In this document: one piece after another, positions 6,568-12,736 of the stretch
Numbering within the stretch: position 1 is the first letter of the stretch
Layout of the letters: each line of letters starts with the position of its first letter
NCBI GenBank assembly: GCA_040757115.1
Contig: JBFLYA010000110.1
Span: 1-12,736 of the forward strand
DNA length: 12,736 nt
From: a bacterium
GTDB lineage: Bacteria; UBA9089; CG2-30-40-21; SBAY01
Reading direction: 5' to 3'
Notes under the pieces: generated by a model
The model's input: the letters and a program-made list of their open reading frames with translations, nothing else
Told to the model about the DNA's origin: nothing
The model's database searches: none
Made by a program: the position numbers and the translations under genes

Positions 6568-7542
6568 TTAGCCCACTAATCTTTTTGTTACCTCTTCTAC
6601 CACCTTTTTTTCTACATCAGATAATGAGCCTTCAATGACACAACCAGCCGCCCGCATGTGTCCACCACCACTAAAAATCTTAGCAATTTCACTTACACTA
6701 AAAGCACTCTTTGACCGCAAATTTACCTTAATCCTATCATGTCCTAAATCTCTAAAGAGTAAAATTACTTCTACTCCTTTGATTGACCTGAGTTGGTCTA
6801 TTATTCGTTCTGGTTCGATTTCACTGGCTGGGTCTGTTTCCTTAAGCATTTTTTGTGTAATGTGAGCTATAATTATTTTCCCATCCAGGTTTGTTTTTAA
6901 ACTATCTAATATCTTACCTAATAACTTAACAGAACTGGCGGTGTTCGCCTCATATATTTGAGAGGCAACTTCATTAGGGTCAATTCCACAGTTTAACAAT
7001 TCCGCAACTATTTTATGTGAAGTAGGCGTAGTATTTACCTGTTTAAAGCTACCCGTATCAGTCATAATGCCCACATACAAAGGTAGGGCTAAATTATAAT
7101 CTAATTTAAAATCCATTGCTTTAATGACCTGATAGATTTGTTCAGCACAAGCACTGGCGGTTGTATTAATATAATTATAATCACCTATGCCCGGGGAATC
7201 TGGATGATGGTCGATATTGATAATAAGCGGGACCTGTTTAATTAGACCCACAACCTTACCTACCCGCTCAAATTGATTGCAATCTAAAACTATTCCCACA
7301 TCAAATTTATATCTCTCATACTCTGGGGTGTAAATAAGAATCTTGTCACATTCTGGCAGGAAATGATAATTTTCCGGTGGTGGGTCTTCGTTAATAATCG
7401 TTACCTTCTTGCCTAATTTTTGAAGCAGGATGGCTGTGGCTAATTGGCTTCCAATCGAATCTCCTTCTGGACGGATATGAGCAGTAATAAGGAAATTATC
7501 CTCTTTTTGCAAGACATTCACAATGGAAGAGAGTATCTCCAT
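6568..7542 (-). CDS. nrnA: DHH/DHHA1 phosphoesterase, NrnA-type nanoRNase/pAp phosphatase
   Basis: Cytosolic Mn-dependent phosphoesterase that degrades 2-5-nucleotide RNAs and, in characterised members, dephosphorylates pAp. The 324-residue length is normal. Metal-site motifs are all present: HIRPEGDSIGS (22-32), DCNQFERVG (87-95), the signature DHH at 111-113, and TDTGSF (161-166). The C-terminal DHHA1 substrate motif SGGGHMRAAG is at 291-300. Motif I has Glu26 where many relatives have Asp (PDGD), a conservative change seen in a subset of the family. It starts 7 bp after rbfA, with its ribosome binding site (AAGGATAAAGG) overlapping the rbfA end, as the last gene of the translation cluster. 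Element D ends 13 bp beyond its stop. Confidence 0.92.
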   Translation of the reverse strand: MEILSSIVNVLQKEDNFLITAHIRPEGDSIGSQLATAILLQKLGKKVTIINEDPPPENYHFLPECDKILIYTPEYERYKFDVGIVLDCNQFERVGKVVGLIKQVPLIINIDHHPDSPGIGDYNYINTTASACAEQIYQVIKAMDFKLDYNLALPLYVGIMTDTGSFKQVNTTPTSHKIVAELLNCGIDPNEVASQIYEANTASSVKLLGKILDSLKTNLDGKIIIAHITQKMLKETDPASEIEPERIIDQLRSIKGVEVILLFRDLGHDRIKVNLRSKSAFSVSEIAKIFSGGGHMRAAGCVIEGSLSDVEKKVVEEVTKRLVG

Positions 7543-7549
7543 TTTACCT

Positions 7550-7897
7550 TTATCCTTTCTCTTTTAGTTCTTGTAGTAACTCATTGATGTGCATTCCATA
7601 TTCAATCGAGGTATCAATTTTAAAGATAATCTCCGGGATAAATTTAATCCTCATCCGTTTTCGTAATTCATTATGAATAAATCTACGGGCATTTGTTAAT
7701 CCTTCTAATGTGTTCCTTTTCGACTCATCATCACCATAGATACTCACAAATACCTTTGCTACCTGAAGGTCTTTTGATACTTCAACATCAGTGATTGTTA
7801 CAAATCCAATGCGTGGGTCTTTTATTTTCCTAGTAATTATATCACTAATTTCTTCTTTAATTAAAGCCCCAACTTTTGCTGTTCGAAAACTTTCCAT
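7550..7897 (-). CDS. rbfA: 30S ribosome-binding factor A
   Basis: RbfA binds the immature 30S subunit near helix 1 of 16S rRNA and supports its maturation and cold growth. The protein is 115 residues, normal for the family, with a single KH-like fold. Family features include the N-terminal IKEEISDIITRKIKDPRIG (13-31) followed by VTITDVEVSKDLQ. The C-terminal strand-helix FIPEIIFKIDTSIE precedes a helix ending in LLQEL. It starts 10 bp after ylxP with a modest ribosome binding site (AGGGA). The order infB-ylxP-rbfA-nrnA is the classical bacterial one; truB, often next, is absent here. Confidence 0.95.
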   Translation of the reverse strand: MESFRTAKVGALIKEEISDIITRKIKDPRIGFVTITDVEVSKDLQVAKVFVSIYGDDESKRNTLEGLTNARRFIHNELRKRMRIKFIPEIIFKIDTSIEYGMHINELLQELKEKG

Positions 7898-7907
7898 GTG
7901 TATTTCC

Positions 7908-8192
7908 CTATAGAATCTCTATCTCATAATCAATAATATATCCTTCAATCAGGTTCTTTTCAATTAAATTAACCACATTAGACAGAGTTTCATTCGCATG
8001 ACGAGAATCCGTATTGACACACACTATCCCTAATGTTGCCTTTTGCCACAAATCCAATGAATCTATCTCCGCAATAGACACATTAAATCTATTTTTTACC
8101 CGGTCGATAAGTCCTTTCAAGACATACCGTTTATATTTTAAGGATTGGCTATTTGGAATATGTATGGTGATTTTACAACTGCCAATAATCAT
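7908..8192 (-). CDS. ylxP: YlxP-like DUF503 protein
   Basis: A small (94 residues) conserved protein found between infB and rbfA in many bacteria; its Bacillus relative has been linked to ribosome assembly, but its role is not firmly known. The family pattern is clear: an opening strand GSCKITIHIPNSQSLKYKR, then VLKGLIDRVKNRFNVSIAEID, LWQKATLGIV, and an acidic ending DYEIEIL. The ATG at 8192 fits the family N-terminus, but no Shine-Dalgarno sequence precedes it. Instead, a terminator-like hairpin and T-tract end only 6 bases upstream. Expression may therefore depend on coupling to, or readthrough from, infB. Confidence 0.9.
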   Translation of the reverse strand: MIIGSCKITIHIPNSQSLKYKRYVLKGLIDRVKNRFNVSIAEIDSLDLWQKATLGIVCVNTDSRHANETLSNVVNLIEKNLIEGYIIDYEIEIL

Positions 8193-8198
8193 AATAAT

Positions 8199-8228
8199 AA
8201 AAAAAGTGAAGAGTAAAATTCTTCACTT
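8199..8228 (-). terminator. intrinsic-terminator-like hairpin between infB and ylxP
   Basis: On the minus strand AGTGAAGA (8227-8220) pairs perfectly with TCTTCACT (8212-8205) around a 7-base loop. It is followed by a seven-T tract (8205-8199), and the base just outside the stem also pairs. It begins directly after the infB stop (8232-8230) and ends 6 bases before the ylxP ATG. Form is that of a strong Rho-independent terminator placed inside an operon, so partial readthrough or regulated termination is likely. Confidence 0.75.
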
Positions 8229-8229
8229 C

Positions 8230-10125
8230 TCATAGTTTTTGTATAATTTTTTCCTGAGTGAAGACCTCAATAGTATCTCCCACCTGGACATCAGCCATCT
8301 TTTCTAATCCAATACCACACTCAACCCCAGCCACAACCTCACTTACATCATCTTTAAATCTTCGTAAAGAGATTATATTCGTTTCGAGAATAGGTTTTCC
8401 ATTTCTAAGGACACGGGCATTTTTATTCTTAACTATTTTCCCTTCCTTGACATAACAGCCGCAGGCTGAGCCAATTTTAGAGGCTTTGAATATCTCTTTT
8501 ATCTCGGCTACACCTAAAAGTATCTCTTTATACTTGGGTTCCAGAAGTCCTTCTAATGCCTTTTTGACTTCGTTGATGACATCGTAGATAATATTATAAG
8601 AGCGCAAATCTACGCCCTGTTTTTGAGCCAGATTTTTTATTTCTCCTCTTAGAGGCAGGTGGAAGCTAATAATGATTGCGTTTGAAGCCGCGGCTAACAT
8701 CACATCAGATTCATTTACTTCGCCTATACTGGCATGTATTATTCTGGTTTTGACCTCTTTACTCTTTATTTTTTCAAATGAATGTCTTAACGCTTCAACA
8801 GACCCGGCAACATCTGCCTTGATAACGAGATTTAGTTCCTTAAGTTTTCCTTCTTTTATTTGAGAATAGAGTTCATCTAATGTAATTCGATGAGGCATTA
8901 GTTTTTTTTCTTCCTCTTGTAACTTCAGGCATATTTGCTTTGCCTTTTTTTCATCTTCAACTACACGGAAGGGGTCACCGGCACAACATATTTTAGAAAA
9001 TCCAAGAACTTCAACTGGTGTTGATGGTCCTGCTGAGTTAATTTTTTCACCTTTATCGTTAAACATTGCCCTCACTCGTCCATAAGAGGTGCCAGAAACA
9101 AAGGCATCACCCTTTTTTAATGTTCCTTTTTGCACCAAAACAGTTGCCACAGGACCTCTGCCTTTATCCAGTCTTGATTCAATTATTGTTCCTTGTGCCT
9201 CTCGATTTGGATTAGCCTTCAATTCTAACATTTCTGATTCTAAAAGTAACATTTCTAACAAATGGTCAAGTCCTATTTTTTGTTTTGCCGAGATTTCAGT
9301 AAAGATAGTTTTGCCACCCCATTTCTCCGCGACAAGCCCATAATCACCAAGTTGTTTATACACTCTTTCTATATTCACACCTGGCAGATCGATTTTGTTA
9401 ATAGCAATTACTATTGGCACATTTGCCGCTTTAGCATGGTCTATTGCTTCAATAGTTTGAGGCATAAGACCATCATCAGCCGCGACGACTAATACGACCA
9501 CATCTGTAACTTGAGCCCCTCTGGCTCGCATCGATGTAAACGCTTCATGACCCGGGGTATCTAAAAATACTACATTACCCCCATTTACATTTACTTTATA
9601 GGCACCAATATGTTGTGTAATGCCACCAGCCTCCTTTGCCGCCACATCTGTTTGACGAATAGCATCTAAAAGTTTAGTCTTACCATGGTCTACATGTCCC
9701 ATAATCGTTACTACGGGTGCACGATGTTGTAATAATGATTCATCCTCACGCTCCTGGGCTATCTCTTCTTTTTGAGTCGCAATCTCAATATCGAGATGAT
9801 AAATTAAATTACACTGGGCTATTATTTCTGGTGTTACTTGCTGATTAATTGGTGCCTTTATCCCCTTTGCAAATAGTGATTTTATTAATTCTGCAGATTT
9901 TATACCTATGGCTTTAGATAAATCACTTACCCGGGATGAAGAAGGAAGTATAATTTTTGTTTTTCCCTTTTTCACCGATTTAGCAAAAAGTTCCATTACC
10001 TTTTGTGCAGCTTCTGTATCAAGGCTACTTAAGGCACTTTTAATTGCTATCCCCAGTTCCTTCAATTCACGAACCAGGGCTTTATTATCCATATTTAATT
10101 TGTGAGCAATCTCATAAACACGCAT
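8230..10125 (-). CDS. infB: translation initiation factor IF-2
   Basis: GTPase that places initiator tRNA on the 30S subunit and promotes subunit joining. From the ATG at 10125 the protein is 631 residues: an IF2_N helix bundle (MRVYEIAHKLN onward, about 1-50), a second IF2_N-like unit (about 64-100), and then the G domain. The G domain shows GHVDHGKT (143-150), ITQHIGAY, DTPGHEAF (189-196) and NKID (243-246). Beta-barrel domain II, domain III and the C-terminal fMet-tRNA domain (with ACGCYVKEGKI) complete it. The N-terminus is short, without the long linker of enteric IF-2. I prefer 10125, with GGTGA 5 bases upstream; the ATG at 10137 or GTG at 10134 are possible. The open frame runs on to 10176, but those extra codons lie in the end of element C and are unlikely to be native. 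Confidence 0.95.
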   Translation of the reverse strand: MRVYEIAHKLNMDNKALVRELKELGIAIKSALSSLDTEAAQKVMELFAKSVKKGKTKIILPSSSRVSDLSKAIGIKSAELIKSLFAKGIKAPINQQVTPEIIAQCNLIYHLDIEIATQKEEIAQEREDESLLQHRAPVVTIMGHVDHGKTKLLDAIRQTDVAAKEAGGITQHIGAYKVNVNGGNVVFLDTPGHEAFTSMRARGAQVTDVVVLVVAADDGLMPQTIEAIDHAKAANVPIVIAINKIDLPGVNIERVYKQLGDYGLVAEKWGGKTIFTEISAKQKIGLDHLLEMLLLESEMLELKANPNREAQGTIIESRLDKGRGPVATVLVQKGTLKKGDAFVSGTSYGRVRAMFNDKGEKINSAGPSTPVEVLGFSKICCAGDPFRVVEDEKKAKQICLKLQEEEKKLMPHRITLDELYSQIKEGKLKELNLVIKADVAGSVEALRHSFEKIKSKEVKTRIIHASIGEVNESDVMLAAASNAIIISFHLPLRGEIKNLAQKQGVDLRSYNIIYDVINEVKKALEGLLEPKYKEILLGVAEIKEIFKASKIGSACGCYVKEGKIVKNKNARVLRNGKPILETNIISLRRFKDDVSEVVAGVECGIGLEKMADVQVGDTIEVFTQEKIIQKL

Positions 10126-10155
10126 TCTTTTCACCATACTTCCTATTGAAAATAT

Positions 10156-10392
10156 GTAACCGTTCAGGTTATACATTAGAAGTGTAAGAATGGAGATAAG
10201 GGGATTGGGGAGATGTGGAGATTATAAATTTCCTGGATAATTGAGCAAAATGGTTATGGAAAAAGACTAACTTTTATAACCCCTAAACCAAACGAGCCTC
10301 CAACCCTAATCCTTTCACCAAAAACTCCTAAATATATCCCCTTATCTCCTTTATCTCCATATCTCCTTTTCTTACACTACCTGAACGGTTAC
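10156..10392. mobile_element. MITE-like element C (237 bp) with 8-bp target duplication
   Basis: Perfect 13-bp terminal inverted repeats GTAACCGTTCAGG (10156-10168) and CCTGAACGGTTAC (10380-10392) are flanked by identical octamers GAAAATAT (10148-10155 and 10393-10400). Inside lie GTGTAAGAA and GGAGATA heptads on the left and the complementary pyrimidine heptads on the right. The left arm has 11 more bases between the terminal block and GTGTAA than the right arm, exactly as in element A. No ORF. It separates nusA from infB, so it is transcribed as part of the operon and could form a long hairpin in the mRNA. Confidence 0.9.
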
Positions 10393-10437
10393 GAAAATAT
10401 TTGCCACAAAGGGGCAAAGACACAAAAAAATCCACAA

Positions 10438-11715
10438 TCAATTCATTCCCTTAACTATTTCCAGTATCTTCTGTGCCTTAACTTTGCCAAGATTAGGGAC
10501 AGCAGTTAATTGTTCTATTGTTGCTCTGGCAATATCTTCTATTGTGTTAAATCCAGATTCTTTCAGTTTCTCCTCTAACTTCGGGCCAACGCCGGGTAAA
10601 TCTCTGATATTGCTAATTTTCTTTTCTTCCTTTTTAAACAACTCTTCTTTTGCTTTTTGGCGTAGTTCTCCTTCTCTTTCTTTATCTATCTGGGATTGAC
10701 TTTTAATATCAATCTTCCAGCCTGTCAATTTAGCGGCTAATCTGACATTCTGACCCTCTTTTCCAATAGCTAAAGAGAGTTGTTCATCCGGAACAATGGC
10801 TATAGAAATCTTTGTTTTCTCGTCGATAATCACTTCATTAACTTTAGCTGGAGAGAGTGAATTTTTAATAAATATTGCCGGGTCTTGAGAATGTCCAACT
10901 ACATCTATCTTTTCGCCTTTTAACTCTTTAATGACTGCCTGAACACGCATTCCTTTCATTCCAACACAAGAACCAACCGCATCCACTTTAGAATCTGTTG
11001 ACGCAACGGCAATTTTACTTCGATATCCGGGGTCTCTGGCGACTGAGACTACATTTATAATATGTTCATATATCTCTGGAACTTCCATTTCAAATAGCTT
11101 TTTTACTAAATCCGGATATGTTCGAGACAGAATAACCTGTGGCCCTTTATTGCCCATTTTTGTCTCAAGGATATAGCATTTTATTCGGTCGCCTACTCTA
11201 TATCTTTCTTTTGGTAACTGTTCTCTTGGTGGTAGAATGGCTTCTATTTTGCCCAATTGAACAAAAACATTATATCTTTTTTCGGCGCGTTGAACTATAC
11301 CGGTAACTACTTCACCTACCCGTGCCTTGAACTCTTCATAAAGCAAGCCTCTTTCCGCTTCTTTGATTCTTTGTGTAATCACCTGTTTAGCCGCTTGAGC
11401 GGCTATTCTTCCAAAACCATCAGGTAAAGATTCTTCCGCTATTTTATCACCAATATTAGCCTCTGGATTTATTTTTTTTGCCGCTAACAAAGAGATTTGA
11501 GTAAATGGGTTTTTGACCGCCTCAACCACTTCCTTTTTGGTGATGATATAAAATCCTTTTTTATTATCAAATTCAATCTCTATGTTCGTGCTTATGCCAA
11601 AGTTTTTTTTATAAGCGGATAGCAGAGCATCTTTCATCGCCTGAATTAATACTTCTTTCTTAATCCCTTTATCTCTTTCAAGTTGGACCAATGCCTCCTG
11701 TAATTCAGCTTTCAC
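10438..11715 (-). CDS. nusA: transcription termination/antitermination factor NusA
   Basis: RNA-polymerase-bound factor that modulates pausing, intrinsic termination and antitermination. It is 425 residues: an N-terminal polymerase-binding domain (1-125), an S1 domain (about 131-200, beginning GEVVTGIVQRAEKR), and two KH domains. Loops VGMKGMRV (251-258) and IGKEGQNVRLA (317-327) carry the GxxG motifs. A C-terminal helix-hairpin-helix tail follows (372-425, LPGVGPKLEEKL and VPNLGKVKAQKIL). The HhH end replaces the acidic repeats of E. coli NusA. The start codon is GTG (11715-11713), with a strong site AAGGAGG 8 bases upstream. It follows rimP and precedes infB; the frequent ylxR and L7Ae-like genes between nusA and infB are missing, with element C in their place. 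Confidence 0.95.
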   Translation of the reverse strand: MKAELQEALVQLERDKGIKKEVLIQAMKDALLSAYKKNFGISTNIEIEFDNKKGFYIITKKEVVEAVKNPFTQISLLAAKKINPEANIGDKIAEESLPDGFGRIAAQAAKQVITQRIKEAERGLLYEEFKARVGEVVTGIVQRAEKRYNVFVQLGKIEAILPPREQLPKERYRVGDRIKCYILETKMGNKGPQVILSRTYPDLVKKLFEMEVPEIYEHIINVVSVARDPGYRSKIAVASTDSKVDAVGSCVGMKGMRVQAVIKELKGEKIDVVGHSQDPAIFIKNSLSPAKVNEVIIDEKTKISIAIVPDEQLSLAIGKEGQNVRLAAKLTGWKIDIKSQSQIDKEREGELRQKAKEELFKKEEKKISNIRDLPGVGPKLEEKLKESGFNTIEDIARATIEQLTAVPNLGKVKAQKILEIVKGMN

Positions 11716-11736
11716 TTAAAATTCCTCCTTTTCTCT

Positions 11737-11787
11737 GGTGTAATTGGTAACTGACAAATGGGAATTAGTTACTAATTACCCGTTACC
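11737..11787. repeat. short dispersed repeat (copy 2), between rimP and nusA
   Basis: It contains GGTG, ATTGGTAACTG, AATTAGTTAC and TAATTACCCGTTACC, in the same order as the reverse complement of 1651-1623 but with extra bases. It can fold on itself (GGTAAC with GTTACC; AATTAG with CTAATT). It overlaps the last codons of rimP, so the repeat supplies part of that stop region. Confidence 0.5.
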
Positions 11788-12232
11788 ACACAAGATTTGC
11801 CTTTGCAATTTCTGGATACGGTATTTTAAAAATCTCATTATCTACTGCAATGATAACTTTCTCATCCTCAAAACCAAGTAATTTCCCTTTAAAATTCCTT
11901 CTCCCTTGATATTTTGCCAATGTCGTTATTTTACATTGATTATCCTTAAATCGAATGAAATCCGTTTTTTTGACTAAAGGTCTATTAAGACCTGGGGAAG
12001 AAACCTCTAAATGATAGCGATGAGAGATAATTTCAGTATGGTCTAATGCCCTACTTATCATTTTGCTTACCATCACGCAATCATCTAAAGTTACTCCTCC
12101 TTCTTTATCAATAAATATCGTTAATTTCCCACCACTTTTAATCCGATAATATTCTATTAATACCAATTCTATCTTTAATGAGTCTAATATTGGTTGAATA
12201 AGTGTTTCCACTTCACTAATAATCTTATTCAT
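11783..12232 (-). CDS. rimP: ribosome maturation factor RimP
   Basis: RimP binds the free 30S subunit and helps late assembly. At 149 residues it is normal in length, with the N-terminal alpha/beta domain and the C-terminal SH3-like barrel. Recognisable stretches are LVLIEYYRIKSGGKLTIFID (23-42), VTLDDCVMVSK (47-57), YHLEVSSPGLNRPL (97-110) and the barrel strands around GKLLGFEDEKVIIAV. The ATG at 12232 has only a weak, distant AGGA upstream. It is the first gene of the leftward cluster; promoter and leader hairpin lie upstream. Its last codons overlap a short dispersed repeat. Confidence 0.93.
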   Translation of the reverse strand: MNKIISEVETLIQPILDSLKIELVLIEYYRIKSGGKLTIFIDKEGGVTLDDCVMVSKMISRALDHTEIISHRYHLEVSSPGLNRPLVKKTDFIRFKDNQCKITTLAKYQGRRNFKGKLLGFEDEKVIIAVDNEIFKIPYPEIAKANLVW

Positions 12233-12253
12233 TTGTTTTAAATGTCCTGTTAT

Positions 12254-12281
12254 AAAAAAAGTGGGTTATTCTCTACCCACT
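12254..12281 (-). terminator. leader hairpin with T-tract upstream of rimP (possible attenuator)
   Basis: On the minus strand AGTGGGT (12281-12275) pairs perfectly with ACCCACT (12266-12260) around an 8-base loop, followed by seven T residues (12260-12254). It lies within the predicted 69-base leader between the rimP promoter and the rimP start, 21 bases before the ATG. Form is a standard intrinsic terminator; position suggests attenuation of the rimP-nusA-infB operon. It could also stop transcripts arriving from the CRISPR side. No alternative antiterminator stem was obvious. Confidence 0.75.
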
Positions 12282-12307
12282 CTTTTTCCAAAAACTCGCT
12301 TATTTTT

Positions 12308-12337
12308 ACTATATCATATAATAGGCTAAAATGTCAA
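12308..12337 (-). promoter_or_regulatory. sigma-70 promoter of the rimP-nusA-infB operon
   Basis: Minus strand: TTGACA (12337-12332), 18 bp, TATAGT (12313-12308), with TG one base before the -10 box. Predicted +1 is about 12301. It has the same extended -10 architecture as the three other promoters in the window. Confidence 0.75.
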
Positions 12338-12423
12338 GTGTTTTTTTTGAGGGTGTTGAAATTTATACCCAAACAAAATGGTTTCGCTTTCTCTTCGTAT
12401 TCTAAATCCAAAGCACGAAAAAG

Positions 12424-12606
12424 GTTTCAATCCTTGTTTTAATGGAAGTTGGGTTGTTACGATGGAAACGAGATTACGAGGAAACCCCAGCAGCTCCGTT
12501 TCAATCCTTGTTTTAATGGAAGTTGGTCGCTAACTTATCATCGCAATGCTGTATTTCTGGTATATTCTTGTTTCAATCCTTGTTTTAATGGAAGTTGGTC
12601 GCTAAC
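12424..12606 (-). CRISPR. small CRISPR array: 3 repeats, 2 spacers
   Basis: Repeats begin at 12424, 12498 and 12570. Copies 2 and 3 are identical over 37 bases (start GTTTCAATCCTTG, end GGTCGCTAAC on the plus strand). Copy 1 keeps the first 29 bases and diverges in the last 8. Spacers are 37 (12461-12497) and 35 (12535-12569) bases and unrelated to each other. On the minus strand the repeat ends in ATTGAAAC, the usual 3' end that becomes the crRNA 5' handle in type I and III systems. I therefore infer leftward transcription, with the leader on the right. No cas gene is in the window, so the type cannot be set. The AT-rich stretch 12338-12423 to the left shows nothing recognisable. Confidence 0.9.
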
Positions 12607-12620
12607 GGCTATTTGCTACA

Positions 12621-12734
12621 TAGCATAACATCGTGCACCCTATTTTAATACAAATTTATAGCAGGACATCGTGCACTCTCACCCCATGGGGTGAGCGAAA
12701 TTCTAATCCTCAAAAATAGCAGGACATCGTGCAC
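12621..12734. repeat. three copies of an 18-bp direct repeat beside the CRISPR array
   Basis: TAGCAGGACATCGTGCAC occurs at 12659-12676 and 12717-12734, and with two changes (TAGCATAAC...) at 12621-12638. Starts are 38 and 58 bp apart, so this is not a regular array. Each copy ends in the palindrome GTGCAC. The third copy touches the window end, so the series may continue. Function unknown; candidates are protein-binding sites in the CRISPR leader or the edge of another repeat element. Confidence 0.8.
12678..12695. repeat. 18-bp perfect palindrome
   Basis: CTCACCCCATGGGGTGAG is perfectly self-complementary with no loop and lies one base after the second 18-bp direct repeat. It is GC-rich against an AT-rich background. 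As DNA it suits a dimeric protein; as RNA it would need to open for a loop. No T-tract follows, so it is not an intrinsic terminator. Confidence 0.75.
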
Positions 12735-12736
12735 CT

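Noticed and set aside
6568-7542. Inactive DHH protein because of PEGD instead of PDGD
   Set aside because: Asp-to-Glu at one metal-site position with all other motifs intact is conservative and occurs in the family; not evidence of lost activity.
10126-10176. infB extended N-terminus (17 extra codons)
   Set aside because: Codons before the ATG at 10137 come from the end and target duplication of element C; the family N-terminus MRVYEIAHKL starts at 10125.
10400-10418. TTTGCC/GGCAAA hairpin after nusA as a terminator
   Set aside because: Six-bp stem with a broken T-run (TATTTT) on the minus strand; too weak to call, and it borders the target duplication of element C.
12242-12442. 66-codon plus-strand frame between rimP and the CRISPR array
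   Set aside because: It covers the rimP promoter and leader hairpin and runs into the first CRISPR repeat; no ribosome site and no protein-like composition.
12424-12606. CRISPR read as 29-base repeats with about 45-base spacers
   Set aside because: Copies 2 and 3 are identical through 37 bases; the 29-base limit comes only from the degenerate first copy.
1-12736. tRNA or rRNA genes
   Set aside because: No cloverleaf with TTCRANNC-type arm or conserved rRNA stretch was recognised in the gaps, which are accounted for by repeat elements.

Overview
The window looks like chromosomal DNA from an uncultivated, AT-rich bacterium. The rimP-nusA-infB-ylxP-rbfA-nrnA block is bacterial, promoters are of the sigma-70 type, and Shine-Dalgarno sites are common. 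Non-coding gaps are filled with small transposase-less repeat elements. I cannot name the phylum from sequence alone; the repeat style recalls candidate-phylum genomes recovered from groundwater metagenomes, but that is only an impression.

Left part (1-3900, + strand). A near-consensus promoter sits directly on the start codon of leuC. Then come a 238-bp MITE-like element (A), a stand-alone response-regulator receiver protein, and leuD. The two subunits of isopropylmalate isomerase are therefore split by a signalling gene and a mobile element. A second element (B, 223 bp, clear target duplication) follows, inserted just upstream of a GalE-like sugar-nucleotide epimerase.

Middle (3900-6570). 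A CMP-sugar (NeuA-like) cytidylyltransferase on the minus strand and a membrane-anchored TPR protein on the plus strand share a compact divergent promoter region. The TPR gene overlaps a YacP/NYN-type nuclease gene by four bases (ATGA). A 356-bp element (D) with terminal inverted repeats follows.

Right part (6570-12340, minus strand). A translation/RNA cluster is transcribed leftward: rimP, nusA, infB, ylxP (DUF503), rbfA and nrnA. Together these cover 30S maturation, transcription elongation and antitermination, initiation factor 2, and nanoRNA/pAp turnover. The cluster has a strong promoter, an intrinsic-terminator-like hairpin in the rimP leader, another just after infB, and a MITE (C, 237 bp, 8-bp target duplication) between nusA and infB.

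Right end (12340-12736). There is a small CRISPR array (three 37-nt repeats, two spacers, no cas gene in view). It is followed by three copies of an 18-bp repeat and an 18-bp perfect palindrome.

The main points beyond routine annotation are these. Elements A, B and C share termini but have unrelated bodies in B versus A/C. Four promoters have nearly identical extended -10 architecture, and two of them predict leaderless mRNAs. Terminator-like hairpins sit inside the rimP operon. The repeat-rich flank of the CRISPR array is unexplained. I see no convincing new defence or metabolic system in the coding content.
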